From Pseudomonas putida NBRC 14164 (GTDB lineage Bacteria > Pseudomonadota > Gammaproteobacteria > Pseudomonadales > Pseudomonadaceae), in the NCBI RefSeq assembly GCF_000412675.1, contig NC_021505.1, positions 2,288,501 to 2,352,500 on the forward strand: DNA of 64,000 nt, given 5' to 3'. Numbering within the stretch: the stretch's first letter is position 1; the number at the start of each line of letters is the position of its first letter. A model generated the notes under the pieces. The model ran no database searches. It saw only the letters and a list, made by a program, of their open reading frames with translations, and was not told the origin of the DNA. This document shows positions 19,568-29,512 of the stretch, in pieces. Position numbers and translations under genes: made by a program.

Positions 19568-20764
19568 ATGAGAGCTGCTTTGAACCTGTTGCTGGTGATT
19601 CTGCTGGCGCTGAACCTGCGGCCGATCCTGACCAGTATCGGCCCGTTACTCGAACCCATGCGCGCCAGCACCGGCCTGGGCTACCAGCAGGCCGCCCTGC
19701 TGACGGCGTTGCCGGTGCTGTGCATGGGCCTGGTGCCGTTGCTGCAGCCGTGGCTGCGACGCTGGATCAGCGAGCACGGCGGCATGCTCGCAGGCCTGGC
19801 GGCCATTGCGCTGGCCTGCCTGTGGCGACTGCAACTAGATAGCGCCTGGGCGCTGATTGCCAGTGCTGTGGTCGCCGGCCTGGGGGTGGCGGTGGTGCAG
19901 GGCATGATGCCGGGGCTGGTCAACCGCTGGTTCCCCAGCCGCCTTGCGGGGGCTATGGGTTTGTACTCGGCGGCATTGATGAGTGGCGGCGGCATGGCCG
20001 CCGTGCTTGGCCCGCATATCAGCGGCCACTTCGGCCACTGGCAGGTCGGCCTTGGCCTGTGGGCGATCCCGGCACTGCTGGCGCTGCTGGCCTGGGCCGT
20101 GCTGCGGCCTCGGCAGGGGCCGCCAAAGCTGGTCGGGGCCGCTGGCGGGCACTGGTTCGGCACGCGCCGGGCCTGGTTGCTGGCTTTGTACTTCGGCCTG
20201 ATCAATGGCGGCTATACCAGCATGGTGGCCTGGCTGCCGGCGTACCACATCGAGCACGGCGGCAGCGCTCAGGGCGGCGCAGACCTGGTTGGCCTGATGA
20301 CGGTCTTCCAGGTAGCCGGTGCACTGGGCTTGCCGCTGTTGCTGCGGCGCTGGGCTGACCGCCGCCCAGGCCTGTGGTTGGCGCTGGCAATCCAGCTGTC
20401 CGGCTTCCTCGGCCTGCTGCTGGCACCTACGCAGGCTTCGGGGCTGTGGGTTGCGATGATCGGTTTTGGCCTGGGCGCCTGCTTCAGCCAAAGCCTGACG
20501 CTGACCCTGGAGCACCTGAAGACGCCCGCCGAGGCCGGCAGCCTGGCGGCGTTCGTGCAGGGCATCGGCTTCATCATCACCGGTATCGTGCCGTATATCA
20601 CCGGCTGGCTGCGTGACATGAGTGGCGACTTCCAGGCGTCGTGGACGCTGCTCACCGTGACGGTGCTGGCCATGCTGCTGGTGACCACCTGCTTCAACCC
20701 GCGTGGCTATGCCGCAGCCATCGCGCGCCCAGCCCCAACAGGCAAGCCCGTGCCAGTCAACTGA
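19568..20764 (+). CDS. MFS transporter, CynX/NimT family
   Basis: A 398-residue inner membrane carrier with about 12 hydrophobic segments. The first helix NLLLVILLALNLRPILTSIGP with the following acidic turn is characteristic of the cyanate/nitroimidazole (CynX/NimT) branch. ATG 19568 is preferred because it starts at the first helix; the frame is open to an upstream GTG that adds an unlikely leader. The substrate is not shown. The 3' end overlaps the convergent MocR gene by eight bases. Confidence 0.87.
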   Translation: MRAALNLLLVILLALNLRPILTSIGPLLEPMRASTGLGYQQAALLTALPVLCMGLVPLLQPWLRRWISEHGGMLAGLAAIALACLWRLQLDSAWALIASAVVAGLGVAVVQGMMPGLVNRWFPSRLAGAMGLYSAALMSGGGMAAVLGPHISGHFGHWQVGLGLWAIPALLALLAWAVLRPRQGPPKLVGAAGGHWFGTRRAWLLALYFGLINGGYTSMVAWLPAYHIEHGGSAQGGADLVGLMTVFQVAGALGLPLLLRRWADRRPGLWLALAIQLSGFLGLLLAPTQASGLWVAMIGFGLGACFSQSLTLTLEHLKTPAEAGSLAAFVQGIGFIITGIVPYITGWLRDMSGDFQASWTLLTVTVLAMLLVTTCFNPRGYAAAIARPAPTGKPVPVN

Positions 20765-22190
20765 GGCGTTGCAGGGTATCGCGCACCCGGTCCAGTGCCG
20801 GGTCGATGTCCAGCAGTTCGATGGCGCCGAAGCCCAGCAACAGCCCCGGGCGCGCCGGCGCTTCGCTGAAGAATGGCGCCAGTGAATACAGGCCGACCTC
20901 TACCTTGCGTGCGAGGTTGGCCAGCAGTTCCACATCCACCCCGGGCGCAGCCAAGGCGCTGAGGTGAAACCCGGCGCTGGCGGGGATTGGGCTGAACCAT
21001 GGTGCCAGGTCGCCACCCAGGCGCGCCAGGATGCGCTCGCGGCGAGCGCTGTAGACCTCGTGGCAGCGGCGGATGTGCTTGTTCAGGTGGCCTTCGCCCA
21101 AAAAGCGCGCCAACGCCCACTGCAGCAAAGTCGGGCTGTGCCAGTCACTGAGGTGCTTTGCCACGCAGGCGGCCTGCAGCACGGCTGGTGGCAGCACGGC
21201 ATAACCCAGCCGCAACTCGGGTAGCAGGGTTTTGGAAAAGGTCCCCACGTAGGCCACCAGGCCATGCCGGTCGAGGCGCTGCAGGGCATCCGAGGCTGGC
21301 CCGTGGTAGCGGAACTCGCAGTCGTAGTCATCTTCGATGATCAGTGCGCCCAACCCGGCAGCTCGCGCCAGCAGGGCATGCCGGCGCGGCTCGCTCATGG
21401 GCATGCCCAGCGGGAACTGGTGCGAGGGTGTTACGTAGATCAGCCGGGTGCCGTCGGCGATCTGCTCCACGCACAGGCCTTCATCATCCACCGGCACCGA
21501 TTGCAGGCGTGCCCCGAGGGCCAGGAACAGTTGCCGTGCCGGCGGGTAGCCGGGGTCTTCCATAGCCACCTGGCAGCCTGGCTCGACCAGTACCCGGGCG
21601 ATGAGGTCCAGCGCTTGCTGGGCGCCGTTGCACACCAGCAGGTCGGCCGCGCTGCAGTGCACGCCGCGGGCGTAGGCGATGTGGTGGGCAATAGCTTCGC
21701 GCAGCTCCGGCAGGCCCTGCGCCTGGAACTGCCGTTCGGGGTGACGCTGGCTGCGGCGCAGGGCGTAATTCAGGCAGCTGCGCCATTGGTCGAACGGGAA
21801 CTGCGACTTGCTCGATGCCCCGCCGACAAAGTCATAGCGCGAGGGCGTTTGCAGCTGGCGTTGGGCGAGCACGGTGGCGCGCTGCTGCCAGCGTTCGAGG
21901 GATGCGGCACCGGCCAGGGGAATGCTGGCGGACTCATGGTTGCGCAGTGGTTGGCGCGGGGTGATGAACGTGCCACGGCCGACCACGCCGCTGAGCAGGT
22001 TGTCGTAGGTCAGCCGTGAGTAGGCCTCGGCCACGGTCTTGCGCGATACGCCCAGTTGTTCTGCCAGCAGTCGGGTGGGCGGCAGTTGGGTGCCAGCGGC
22101 CAGGTGGCCGCTGTCGATACCGGCGCGCAGTTGCTGGTAAAGCTGATCGGCCAGGCCTTTGCGGCCTTCCAGGCGAATGTGCAGTTCCAT
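20757..22190 (-). CDS. MocR-family regulator (GntR HTH + aminotransferase-like domain)
   Basis: A 477-residue fusion. An N-terminal GntR winged helix (about 1-75; LPPTRLLAEQLGVSRKTVAEAYSRL) is joined to a class I aminotransferase-like domain with the PLP Lys in GTFSKTLLPELRLGY and a PSHQFPLG motif. MocR proteins sense PLP or amino compounds and control transport or vitamin genes. Start MELHIRLEG at 22190. It overlaps the convergent MFS gene by eight bases; regulation of that gene is possible but not shown. Confidence 0.9.
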   Translation of the reverse strand: MELHIRLEGRKGLADQLYQQLRAGIDSGHLAAGTQLPPTRLLAEQLGVSRKTVAEAYSRLTYDNLLSGVVGRGTFITPRQPLRNHESASIPLAGAASLERWQQRATVLAQRQLQTPSRYDFVGGASSKSQFPFDQWRSCLNYALRRSQRHPERQFQAQGLPELREAIAHHIAYARGVHCSAADLLVCNGAQQALDLIARVLVEPGCQVAMEDPGYPPARQLFLALGARLQSVPVDDEGLCVEQIADGTRLIYVTPSHQFPLGMPMSEPRRHALLARAAGLGALIIEDDYDCEFRYHGPASDALQRLDRHGLVAYVGTFSKTLLPELRLGYAVLPPAVLQAACVAKHLSDWHSPTLLQWALARFLGEGHLNKHIRRCHEVYSARRERILARLGGDLAPWFSPIPASAGFHLSALAAPGVDVELLANLARKVEVGLYSLAPFFSEAPARPGLLLGFGAIELLDIDPALDRVRDTLQRLS

Positions 22191-22272
22191 GGGGTGGTCC
22201 GGAGCGGGGGAGTGCTCAGGATAGCGGATTGGACAGGGAAGGGCATGGGGCTGCAAAGCAGCCCCAAAATGC

Positions 22273-22611
22273 TCAGAACCGGGCGGTGCTCACGGTGATA
22301 TAGCCCTTGTCCGCCACCGCGATGCGGATCACTGTCTCGTCCGCTGGCGCCTGGCGGTTGCGCTTGATACGCACGCCATCCACTGCGGCAGCTTTCAGGT
22401 GTTCGGTAATGGCCCGCCCGTTCGGGTCGAAGAACACCTCGCTGGCCAGCAACTCGATACGTTCGATCAGTTGCCGAGAGTGCTCGTCGGTGGCGCAGAA
22501 GAACATCACCCCCGACAGGTGGGGGTCTTCGTCGGGGTTGCTGATGTCATGGGTCAGCATTTCGCGCAGGCTGCTGCGCAGTTCGGCAATGGAGCGGGCG
22601 TACAGGTGCAT
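22273..22611 (-). CDS. Conserved hypothetical protein
   Basis: A 112-residue soluble protein with a strong GAGGAGG ribosome site before ATG 22611. It has a helical N-terminal half (SIAELRSSLREMLTHDIS) and a beta-rich C-terminal half. No catalytic motif, signal or membrane segment is visible. It lies downstream of glcB and in the same orientation, about 200 bases away, with a hairpin between them. I recognise no characterised family. Confidence 0.65.
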   Translation of the reverse strand: MHLYARSIAELRSSLREMLTHDISNPDEDPHLSGVMFFCATDEHSRQLIERIELLASEVFFDPNGRAITEHLKAAAVDGVRIKRNRQAPADETVIRIAVADKGYITVSTARF

Positions 22612-22757
22612 ACGGAACCTCCTCTGGATCGCGACCTTGCGTTGTCCAGCACCGATCTTGTTTTCTGCGTGCAGAGGCAGCAAGTAGGACGCTTCCGAGA
22701 GGGCTGTGGGAAATTTCTGAATGCGCCGAACTACCGCCCTTGACTGGCAGGTGGTAG

Positions 22758-22783
22758 AGGCCGGCGGCAAACTTCGCCGGCCT
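22758..22783 (-). terminator. Hairpin downstream of glcB
   Basis: A perfect 9-bp GC stem (22758-22766 with 22775-22783) and an 8-base loop lie 35 bases beyond the glcB stop. There is no T-run, so it may be a processing or protection structure rather than a true terminator. Confidence 0.4.
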
Positions 22784-22817
22784 GCACCGATCCCGTGTTG
22801 GGGACGCGTAGCCTCAT

Positions 22818-24989
22818 CTAGCGTTGAACCTCCTGCTTGAAGCGTAACCGCCAGCCATGCAACAACGGTTCGGTATAGCCACTCGGCTGCTCACGCCCCT
22901 TGAACACCAGCTCCCGCGCAGCGCGGAAGGCATGCGATGCCTCGAAACCGGCCGCCATCGGCCGATACGCCGGGTCCCCGGCATTCTGCTGGTCGACCAC
23001 CCTGGCCATGCGCTGCAGGCTCGCTTCGACCTGTTCGTCATCCACCACCCCATGGTGCAGCCAGTTGGCAATGTGCTGCGCCGAAATGCGCAGGGTGGCG
23101 CGGTCCTCCATCAGGCCCACATCGTGAATGTCAGGCACCTTGGAGCAGCCGACCCCTTGCTCGACCCAGCGCACCACGTAACCGAGGATGCCTTGGCAGT
23201 TGTTGTCCAGCTCGGCCTGGATATCTGCGGCACTCCACGCCCGTTCGGGGCTGACCGGAATGCTCAGCAGGTCATGCAGCAACGCCTGGCGCTGGGCGCC
23301 CAGGTCAAGCTGTTCAAGCGCCTGTTGCACGGCGGCGACGTCTACCTGGTGGTAGTGCAGCGCATGCAGCGTGGCGGCAGTGGGCGACGGTACCCATGCG
23401 GTGTTGGCACCGGCCTTTGGCTGGGCAACCTTTTGTTCGAGCATGGCCGCCATAAGGTCAGGCATGGCCCACATGCCCTTGCCGATCTGCGCCTTGCCGC
23501 GCAGGCCACAGGCCAGGCCGACCAGCACGTTGCTGCGTTCGTAGGCCTGGATCCAGGCGCTGCCTTTCATGTCGCCCTTGCGCAGCATGGCGCCGGCTTC
23601 CATGGCGCTGTGCATCTCGTCCCCGGTGCGGTCCAGGAAGCCGGTGTTGATGAACACCACCCGTGATGCGGCACTGGCGATGCAGGCCATGAGGTTGACG
23701 CTGGTGCGCCGCTCCTCGTCCATGATGCCCATCTTCAGGGTATGCGCAGGCAAGCCCAGCAGGGCCTCGACACGGCCGAACAGCTGGTCGGCGAAGGCCA
23801 CTTCGGCCGGCCCGTGCATCTTCGGCTTGACGATGTACAGGCTGCCTTCGCGGGAGTTGCCGCGGCGCTTGAGATCGTGCAGGCCGATCAGGCTGGTGAC
23901 CACGGCATCGAGGATGCCTTCGGGGATTTCCCGGCCATCGCGGTCATGGATGGCCGGGTTGGTCATCAGGTGGCCGACGTTGCGGATGAACAGCAGCGAG
24001 CGGCCCGGCAGCGTCAGGGGGTGGCCGTTTGCACCCTGGTACTGGCGGTCGGCGGCCAGGGTGCGGCTGAAGGTCTTGCCGCCTTTGCTGACCTGCTCGC
24101 TGAGATCGCCCTTCATCAGGCCCAGCCAGTTGCGGTAGACGTTGACCTTGTCGTCGGCATCCACGGCAGCTACCGAGTCTTCGCAGTCGATGATGGTGGT
24201 CAGCGCGGCTTCCAGGGCGATGTCCTTGACCCCGGCCAGGTCCTGTTGGCCGATTGCACTGGTCGGGTCGATTCGGATTTCGAAATGCAGCCGGTGGTGC
24301 TGCAACAGGATCGCCGTGGGTGTGCTCGGCTCACCCTGGTGGCCATGAAGTTGTGCTGGATTCTGCAACCCGACCTGGCGGCCGTCGGCCAACGTCACGT
24401 GCAGCGTACCCTGGTTGATCGCATAGGCCTTGGCGTCGCTGTGTGACGCACCGTCGAGTGGGGCGCTAGCGTCGAGGAACTGCCGGCCATAGGCAATCAC
24501 CTTGGCGCCGCGTACCGGGTTGTAGCCCTGGCCGCGTTCGGCGCCAGCGGTTTCGGCAATGGCATCGGTGCCGTACAGCGCATCGTAGAGGGAACCCCAG
24601 CGGGCGTTGGCGGCGTTGAGGGCGTAGCGGGCATTGCTCAGCGGCACGACCAGCTGCGGGCCGGCTTGCACGGCGATTTCGCGGTCGACCTTGGCGGTGT
24701 TGATCTGCACGTGTTCGGGGGCGTCGACCAGGTAGCCGATGCCCTGCAGGAAGTGCTGGTAGGCGGCCATGTCGTGGATCGGGCCGGGGTGCTGGCGGTG
24801 CCAGTTGTCCAGCTCGGTTTGCAGGCGCTGGCGTTCGGCGAGCAGGGCGCGGTTTTGCGGGGCGAGGTCGTGGACCAGGTTGCTGAAACCTTGCCAGAAG
24901 GCGTTGGCTTCGATGCCGGTACCGGGGAGGACTTCGTCTTCGATGAAGCGCTGGAGGGTGGGGGCGATCTGGAGTTGGTGGTTTGGCAT
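22818..24989 (-). CDS. glcB: Malate synthase G
   Basis: A 723-residue monomeric malate synthase, condensing glyoxylate with acetyl-CoA to malate. The length is normal for the G isoform. Typical blocks are seen: [28 protein letters not shown] in the N-terminal part (long block, not quoted in full elsewhere), [18 protein letters not shown] with the acidic metal residues, [15 protein letters not shown], and [20 protein letters not shown]. It follows glcDEFG in the same direction after a REP pair and consumes the glyoxylate they make. Confidence 0.96.
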   Translation of the reverse strand: MPNHQLQIAPTLQRFIEDEVLPGTGIEANAFWQGFSNLVHDLAPQNRALLAERQRLQTELDNWHRQHPGPIHDMAAYQHFLQGIGYLVDAPEHVQINTAKVDREIAVQAGPQLVVPLSNARYALNAANARWGSLYDALYGTDAIAETAGAERGQGYNPVRGAKVIAYGRQFLDASAPLDGASHSDAKAYAINQGTLHVTLADGRQVGLQNPAQLHGHQGEPSTPTAILLQHHRLHFEIRIDPTSAIGQQDLAGVKDIALEAALTTIIDCEDSVAAVDADDKVNVYRNWLGLMKGDLSEQVSKGGKTFSRTLAADRQYQGANGHPLTLPGRSLLFIRNVGHLMTNPAIHDRDGREIPEGILDAVVTSLIGLHDLKRRGNSREGSLYIVKPKMHGPAEVAFADQLFGRVEALLGLPAHTLKMGIMDEERRTSVNLMACIASAASRVVFINTGFLDRTGDEMHSAMEAGAMLRKGDMKGSAWIQAYERSNVLVGLACGLRGKAQIGKGMWAMPDLMAAMLEQKVAQPKAGANTAWVPSPTAATLHALHYHQVDVAAVQQALEQLDLGAQRQALLHDLLSIPVSPERAWSAADIQAELDNNCQGILGYVVRWVEQGVGCSKVPDIHDVGLMEDRATLRISAQHIANWLHHGVVDDEQVEASLQRMARVVDQQNAGDPAYRPMAAGFEASHAFRAARELVFKGREQPSGYTEPLLHGWRLRFKQEVQR

Positions 24990-25025
24990 TGTCTGTCCGC
25001 TCGATTGTCTTTCTTCGGGAAATCA

Positions 25026-25128
25026 GTTGCCTGTGCGGGCCTCTTCGCGGGCTTGCCCGCTCCCACAGTTACTGCGTGGGTTCGGGACCTGTGGGAGCGG
25101 GCAAGCCCGCGAAGAGGCCGCTACAGGA
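25026..25128. repeat. Paired REP element inside the glc cluster
   Basis: Two inverted CGCGGGCTTGCCCGC-type REP units lie between glcG and glcB, genes read in the same direction. The structure may stabilise the upstream glcDEFG message. Confidence 0.85.
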
Positions 25129-25129
25129 C

Positions 25130-25528
25130 TCAGAGGGCAGCCGCCCCAGCCTTGGCCACCTGGGCATCCTGTTCGGACTTGACCCCGGACACGCCAATGG
25201 CACCCACCACCTGGCCATCCACTCGCAATGGCACGCCACCTTCCAGGCTGGTCAGCAGCGGTGCGGTGACGAATGCGGTACGGCCACCGTTGACCATTTC
25301 CTCGTAATCCCGTGTTTCCTTGCGCCCCAGCGCGGAAGTCCGGGCTTTTTCCACGGCAATGTAGGCACTGGCCGGCGCACAACCATCCATGCGCTCCAGG
25401 GCCAGGGGGTGGCCACCGTCGTCGACCACGGCGATGGTCACGTTCCAGTGTTGAGCCAGGGCTTCCTGGCGGGCGGCGGTCAGCACACGGGCGACTTCGG
25501 CCTGGCCGATAACGAACTTGCTATGCAT
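25130..25528 (-). CDS. glcG: GlcG, HbpS/GlcG-family protein
   Basis: A 132-residue member of the GlcG/HbpS (DUF336) family, found with glycolate oxidase genes. Role in glycolate use is uncertain; the family includes haem-binding and small cofactor-like proteins. Seen: GHPLALERMDGCAPASAYIAVEKARTS-type core in the middle and GGVPLRVDGQVVGAIGVSG near the end, both standard. Its start overlaps the end of glcF by eight bases, so it is the last gene of the glcDEFG run. Confidence 0.9.
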   Translation of the reverse strand: MHSKFVIGQAEVARVLTAARQEALAQHWNVTIAVVDDGGHPLALERMDGCAPASAYIAVEKARTSALGRKETRDYEEMVNGGRTAFVTAPLLTSLEGGVPLRVDGQVVGAIGVSGVKSEQDAQVAKAGAAAL

Positions 25529-26756
25529 GAGGGGTCTCCGGGTTCAAGGCTGCTTCGACGATTTCGATCCAGTGCCGTACTGGCGTGCGCCCGGCCCCAT
25601 CGAGGTGGGCCTGGCAGCCGATGTTGGCGGTGGCGATGACTTGCGGTTTGCCGCTTTCCAGTGCGTTGAGGCGGTTGTCACGCAGTTGCAGCGACAGCGC
25701 CGGCTGGGTCAGCGAATAGGTGCCAGCCGAGCCGCAGCACAGGTGGCCGTCCGGCACCGGGGTCAGGGTAAAGCCCAGGCGCGTCAGCAGCGCCTCTACC
25801 GCGCCCCCCAGTTTCAGGGCGTGTTGCAGCGTACAGGGGCAATGGAAGGCCAGGCGTTGTTCGGCGCACAGGCCCAGTTGCTCGACCGGCTCATCGCGCA
25901 ATACTTCTACCAGATCGCGGGAGAGGGCGCTGACCCTTGCTGCTTTGGCTGCGTAGCGCGGGTCGTGCTCCAGCAGGTGGCCGTAGTCGCGCACGAACGC
26001 GCCGCAGCCGCTGGCGGTTTGCACGATGGCCTCGGCGCCTGCTTCGATGGCTGGCCACCAGGCGTCGATATTGCGTCGTGCACGTTGCAGGCCTTGCTCC
26101 TGGGCATTGAGGTGGTAGTCCACCGCGCCACAGCAGCCGGCTTGGTGGATGGGTTCGATGCTGATGCCCAAGCGGTCCAGCAGGCGTGCGGCGGCGGCAT
26201 TGGTATTGGGCGACAGTGCCGGCTGCACGCAGCCTTCCAGCATCAGCACCCGGCGTACATGGCGCGGTGTCGGGCGCTGGCCGGGTGGGGTTATCCGCGC
26301 CGGCAGCTTGCGCTTGAGCGTGGCCGGCAACAGCGGGCGCAGGGCTTGGCCGCCGCGGGTCAGGGCCTTGAACAGTGCCGGGCGCGGCACCACCGCGCGC
26401 AGGCCCTGGCGCAGCAGGCGCTGGCCAAGCGGGCGCGGTACCTGCTGTTCGACCACGGCGCGGCCGATGTCCAGCAGGTCGTGGTACCTGACCCCGGATG
26501 GGCAGGTGGTTTCGCAGTTGCGGCAGGTCAGGCAGCGGTCCAGGTGCAGTTGGGTGCTGGCGGTTACCGGCTCGCCTTCGAGCATCTGCTTGATCAGGTA
26601 GATACGCCCGCGCGGGCCGTCCAGTTCATCGCCCAGCAGCTGGTAGGTGGGGCACGTGGCGGTGCAGAAACCACAGTGCACGCAGGACCGCAGGATGCTT
26701 TCGGCTTCGTCGGCGCGGGCCAGCTGGCGGGATGTTTCGCTCAGGTTGGTTTGCAT
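25521..26756 (-). CDS. glcF: Glycolate oxidase iron-sulfur subunit
   Basis: A 411-residue subunit that carries electrons from the flavin subunits toward the quinone pool. Two [4Fe-4S] motifs are seen: CVHCGFCTATCP near residue 25 and CLTCRNCETTCP near residue 75. Two CCG domains follow (AGCCGAVDYH and HLCCGSAGTY). The length is normal. It lies nine bases after glcE. Confidence 0.96.
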   Translation of the reverse strand: MQTNLSETSRQLARADEAESILRSCVHCGFCTATCPTYQLLGDELDGPRGRIYLIKQMLEGEPVTASTQLHLDRCLTCRNCETTCPSGVRYHDLLDIGRAVVEQQVPRPLGQRLLRQGLRAVVPRPALFKALTRGGQALRPLLPATLKRKLPARITPPGQRPTPRHVRRVLMLEGCVQPALSPNTNAAAARLLDRLGISIEPIHQAGCCGAVDYHLNAQEQGLQRARRNIDAWWPAIEAGAEAIVQTASGCGAFVRDYGHLLEHDPRYAAKAARVSALSRDLVEVLRDEPVEQLGLCAEQRLAFHCPCTLQHALKLGGAVEALLTRLGFTLTPVPDGHLCCGSAGTYSLTQPALSLQLRDNRLNALESGKPQVIATANIGCQAHLDGAGRTPVRHWIEIVEAALNPETPHA

Positions 26757-26765
26757 GGTCTGGCC

Positions 26766-27818
26766 TCACAGGTCCGGGTACAGGCGGCCAGGGTTGAATA
26801 CCGCCTGGGGGTCGAGCTGCTGCTTGAGGGCGCGGTGGTAACGCATCAATGCGGCGGGCAGGGGCGCGCTGCTGGCTGCACCGGGGGCGTAGCAGGTGGC
26901 GTGGCCACCCACCTTGGCGACGTGGTCGCGAATCGCCTGCACCGGTGCGCTGGATTTCAGCCAGCGCTGGGCGCCCCCCCAGTCGATCAGTTGCCGGCCG
27001 GGCAGGTGCAGCTCGCCGGTGGCGTTGGGCAGTGACAAGCGCCAGAGCGGCGCAGGGTCGTTGAAGAACGCCAAGCGCTGTTCGCGCAGGTCGCTCCAGA
27101 AACCGCTGTCGAGGGTATCGCCGCCCAGGCGCTGGCGTGCCGACTGCACCGAGCCTTCACCGCCTTCCAGGCGCAGGTACAGCGCGTCGCCGTCATGGCA
27201 GGCGGCGCTGATCGGCAGTGGCTGCTGCCCCCACTCGGCCAGCGCTTCCAATGCCTGGTGGCAGCCCATCGGCAGGCGCAGGCTCAGGCATTCGCGCGGC
27301 CGAGGCAGCACTTTCAGGGACACCTCCGTCAACAACCCCAGGCAACCAAAGCTGCCCGCCATCAGCCGAGATACATCGTAACCGGCCACGTTCTTCATCA
27401 CCTCGCCACCAAAGCGCAGCAGTTTGCCGTGACCGGTGATCACCCGTGTGCCGAGCACGTAGTCACGTACCGACCCGGCCCACGGCCGCCTGGGGCCGGA
27501 CAGGCCCGTCGCGACCATGCCGCCCAAGGTGGCCTCGGGGCCCAGGTGTGGGGGTTCGCAGGGCAGCATCTGGCCAGCCTCGTGCAGGGCTGCTTCTATG
27601 TCGCGCAGCGGTGTGCCTGCCCGGGCGGTGAGCACCAGTTCCGTCGGGTCGTAGCTGACGATGCCACGGTGGCTGCGGGTGTCGAGTACTTCGCCGGCCA
27701 CCGGGTTGCCGAGCATGGCCTTACTGTTGCTGCCCTGGATACGCAGTGGCGTGCCCAGGTTCAAGGCCTGGTTGACCTGCTCCAGCAGGGCCTGGCTGAT
27801 GTCGCGGTTCATGCTCAT
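26766..27818 (-). CDS. glcE: Glycolate oxidase FAD-binding subunit GlcE
   Basis: A 350-residue flavoprotein subunit of glycolate oxidase. The PCMH-type FAD domain occupies the N-terminal half (LGPEATLGGMVATGLSGPRR, DYVLGTRVITGHG, NVAGYDVSRLMAGSFG). It is shorter than GlcD, as in other bacteria. The ATG overlaps the glcD stop by one base, so translation is coupled. Confidence 0.95.
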   Translation of the reverse strand: MSMNRDISQALLEQVNQALNLGTPLRIQGSNSKAMLGNPVAGEVLDTRSHRGIVSYDPTELVLTARAGTPLRDIEAALHEAGQMLPCEPPHLGPEATLGGMVATGLSGPRRPWAGSVRDYVLGTRVITGHGKLLRFGGEVMKNVAGYDVSRLMAGSFGCLGLLTEVSLKVLPRPRECLSLRLPMGCHQALEALAEWGQQPLPISAACHDGDALYLRLEGGEGSVQSARQRLGGDTLDSGFWSDLREQRLAFFNDPAPLWRLSLPNATGELHLPGRQLIDWGGAQRWLKSSAPVQAIRDHVAKVGGHATCYAPGAASSAPLPAALMRYHRALKQQLDPQAVFNPGRLYPDL

Positions 27819-29317
27819 CAGAAGCGCTCCAGGTCGGGGAACGGCAGTTGGCCGTGGTGCACGTGCATGGCGCCGAACTCGGCGCAGCGGTGCAAGGTGG
27901 GAATGTTCTTGCCGGGGTTGAGCAGGCCCTGGGGGTCGAAGGCGGCCTTGACCGCGTGGAACAAGGTGATTTCATCGCTGTTGAACTGCGCGCACATCTG
28001 GTTGATTTTTTCGCGGCCTACGCCGTGCTCGCCGGTGATGCTGCCGCCCACCGCCACGCACAGTTCGAGGATCTTGCCGCCGATGGCTTCGGCCCGCTCC
28101 AGCTCGCCGGGCAGGTTGGCATCGAACAGGATCAGCGGGTGCATGTTGCCGTCGCCGGCGTGGAACACGTTGGCCACGCGCAGGCCGTATTCGCTGGACA
28201 GGTCACTGATGCCCTTGAGCACCCGCGGCAGTTCACGGCGGGGGATGGTGCCGTCCATGCAGTAGTAGTCCGGGGAAATGCGCCCCACCGCCGGGAAGGC
28301 GTTCTTGCGCCCGGCCCAGAAGCGCACGCGCTCGGCCTCGTCGCAGGCCAGCCGCACCTCGCGCGCGCCGGCTTGGGTCAGCACGGCGGCCACCCGTTCG
28401 CAGTCGTCGTGCACATCGGCCTCCACGCCATCCAGTTCGCACAACAGGATGGCCGCCGCGTCCACTGGGTAGCCGGCGTGGATGAAGTCTTCGGCAGCGC
28501 GGATGGCCAGGTTGTCCATCATTTCCAGGCCGCCTGGGATGATGCCGGCGGCGATGATTTCGGCCACCGCCCGGCCAGCGTCCTCGACACTGTCGAAGCT
28601 GGCCAGCAGCACCCTTGCCACCTGAGGCTTGGGCAGCAGTTTAACGGTGACTTCGGTGACGATGCCGAGCATGCCTTCAGAACCAGTGAACAGCGCCAGC
28701 AAGTCGAAGCCGGGGCTGTCCAGGGCATCGCTGCCCAAGGTCAGGTGTTCCCCTTCGACCGTGAGAATGTCCACCTTGAGCAGGTTGTGCACGGTCAGGC
28801 CGTACTTCAGGCAGTGCACGCCACCTGCGTTCTCGGCGACGTTGCCACCGATGGAGCAGGCAATTTGCGAGGAGGGGTCTGGTGCGTAGTACATACCATG
28901 GGGTGCGGCGGCCTGGGAGATGGCCAGGTTACGTACGCCGGGCTGCACACGGGCGTAGCGGCCCTGCGGGTTGACCTCCAGGATACGGTTGAAGCGTGCC
29001 ATCACCAGCAGGATACCCTTGGCCAGCGGCAGGGCACCGCCCGACAGGCCGGTACCGGCGCCACGCGCGACCACCGGTACACCGCGCTGGTGGCACAGCT
29101 TGAGCAGCGTCTGCACCTGCTCCAGGCGCTCGGGCAGTACTACCAGCAGCGGTACCGTGCGATAGGCCGACAGGCCATCGCATTCGTAAGGTTTGAGGTC
29201 TTCTTCGCGGTGCAGGATATCGAGGTCCGGCAGGGCACTTCGCAGTGCCTGCAGCAGCTCTGCCTGGTCCACGGCGGGCAGCGCGCCATCGACGCGTTCG
29301 TCGTACAGGATATTCAT
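27818..29317 (-). CDS. glcD: Glycolate oxidase subunit GlcD (FAD-linked)
   Basis: A 499-residue catalytic flavoprotein subunit oxidising glycolate to glyoxylate. The FAD-binding core is VVARGAGTGLSGGALPL; NVAENAGGVHCLKYG and GEHGVGREK in the C-terminal domain are characteristic of the D-lactate/glycolate oxidase family. ATG 29317 is chosen; a TTG at 29332 is a poorer start. It opens glcDEFG. Upstream lie an Hfq/Crc-type motif and the GlcC operators shared with divergent glcC. Confidence 0.96.
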   Translation of the reverse strand: MNILYDERVDGALPAVDQAELLQALRSALPDLDILHREEDLKPYECDGLSAYRTVPLLVVLPERLEQVQTLLKLCHQRGVPVVARGAGTGLSGGALPLAKGILLVMARFNRILEVNPQGRYARVQPGVRNLAISQAAAPHGMYYAPDPSSQIACSIGGNVAENAGGVHCLKYGLTVHNLLKVDILTVEGEHLTLGSDALDSPGFDLLALFTGSEGMLGIVTEVTVKLLPKPQVARVLLASFDSVEDAGRAVAEIIAAGIIPGGLEMMDNLAIRAAEDFIHAGYPVDAAAILLCELDGVEADVHDDCERVAAVLTQAGAREVRLACDEAERVRFWAGRKNAFPAVGRISPDYYCMDGTIPRRELPRVLKGISDLSSEYGLRVANVFHAGDGNMHPLILFDANLPGELERAEAIGGKILELCVAVGGSITGEHGVGREKINQMCAQFNSDEITLFHAVKAAFDPQGLLNPGKNIPTLHRCAEFGAMHVHHGQLPFPDLERF

Positions 29318-29338
29318 CGGCTCACTCGGCAACGGTTT

Positions 29339-29349
29339 TTGTTGTTGTT
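29339..29349 (-). promoter_or_regulatory. Hfq/Crc catabolite-repression motif before glcD
   Basis: On the minus strand the site reads AACAACAACAA, which contains the AANAANAA target of the Hfq/Crc complex of Pseudomonas. It ends about 21 bases upstream of the glcD ATG. Binding would repress translation when preferred carbon sources are present; this is inferred from the motif. Confidence 0.45.
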
Positions 29350-29409
29350 GGCAAAGCGGTCACCGTTGCAGCCTGCGCGTGCCAGCAGCAGTGGTCGAGC
29401 ATGGCAGGC

Positions 29410-29424
29410 ACTGGTCCTACCAGT
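29410..29424. promoter_or_regulatory. GlcC-type operator 1
   Basis: A perfect dyad ACTGGT-CCT-ACCAGT of the kind bound by FCD-type GntR regulators (TGGT-N3-ACCA). It lies in the glcD-glcC divergent gap. Confidence 0.6.
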
Positions 29425-29484
29425 TTTTCTTCCGGGTACTGGTGATTGATGGGTTTACCCGGCTAGATTGGGGCAGGTGGTCTA

Positions 29485-29499
29485 ACTGGTCCTACCAGC
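29485..29499. promoter_or_regulatory. GlcC-type operator 2
   Basis: A second near-identical dyad ACTGGT-CCT-ACCAGC lies 13 bases before the glcC GTG. It overlaps the expected glcC 5' region and fits autoregulation. Confidence 0.6.
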
Positions 29500-29512
29500 A
29501 GGAGGGTGCGCA

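Noticed and set aside
27848..29449. A 533-codon plus-strand frame opposite glcD
   Set aside because: glcD is unambiguous from motifs and operon context; the opposite frame is a shadow.
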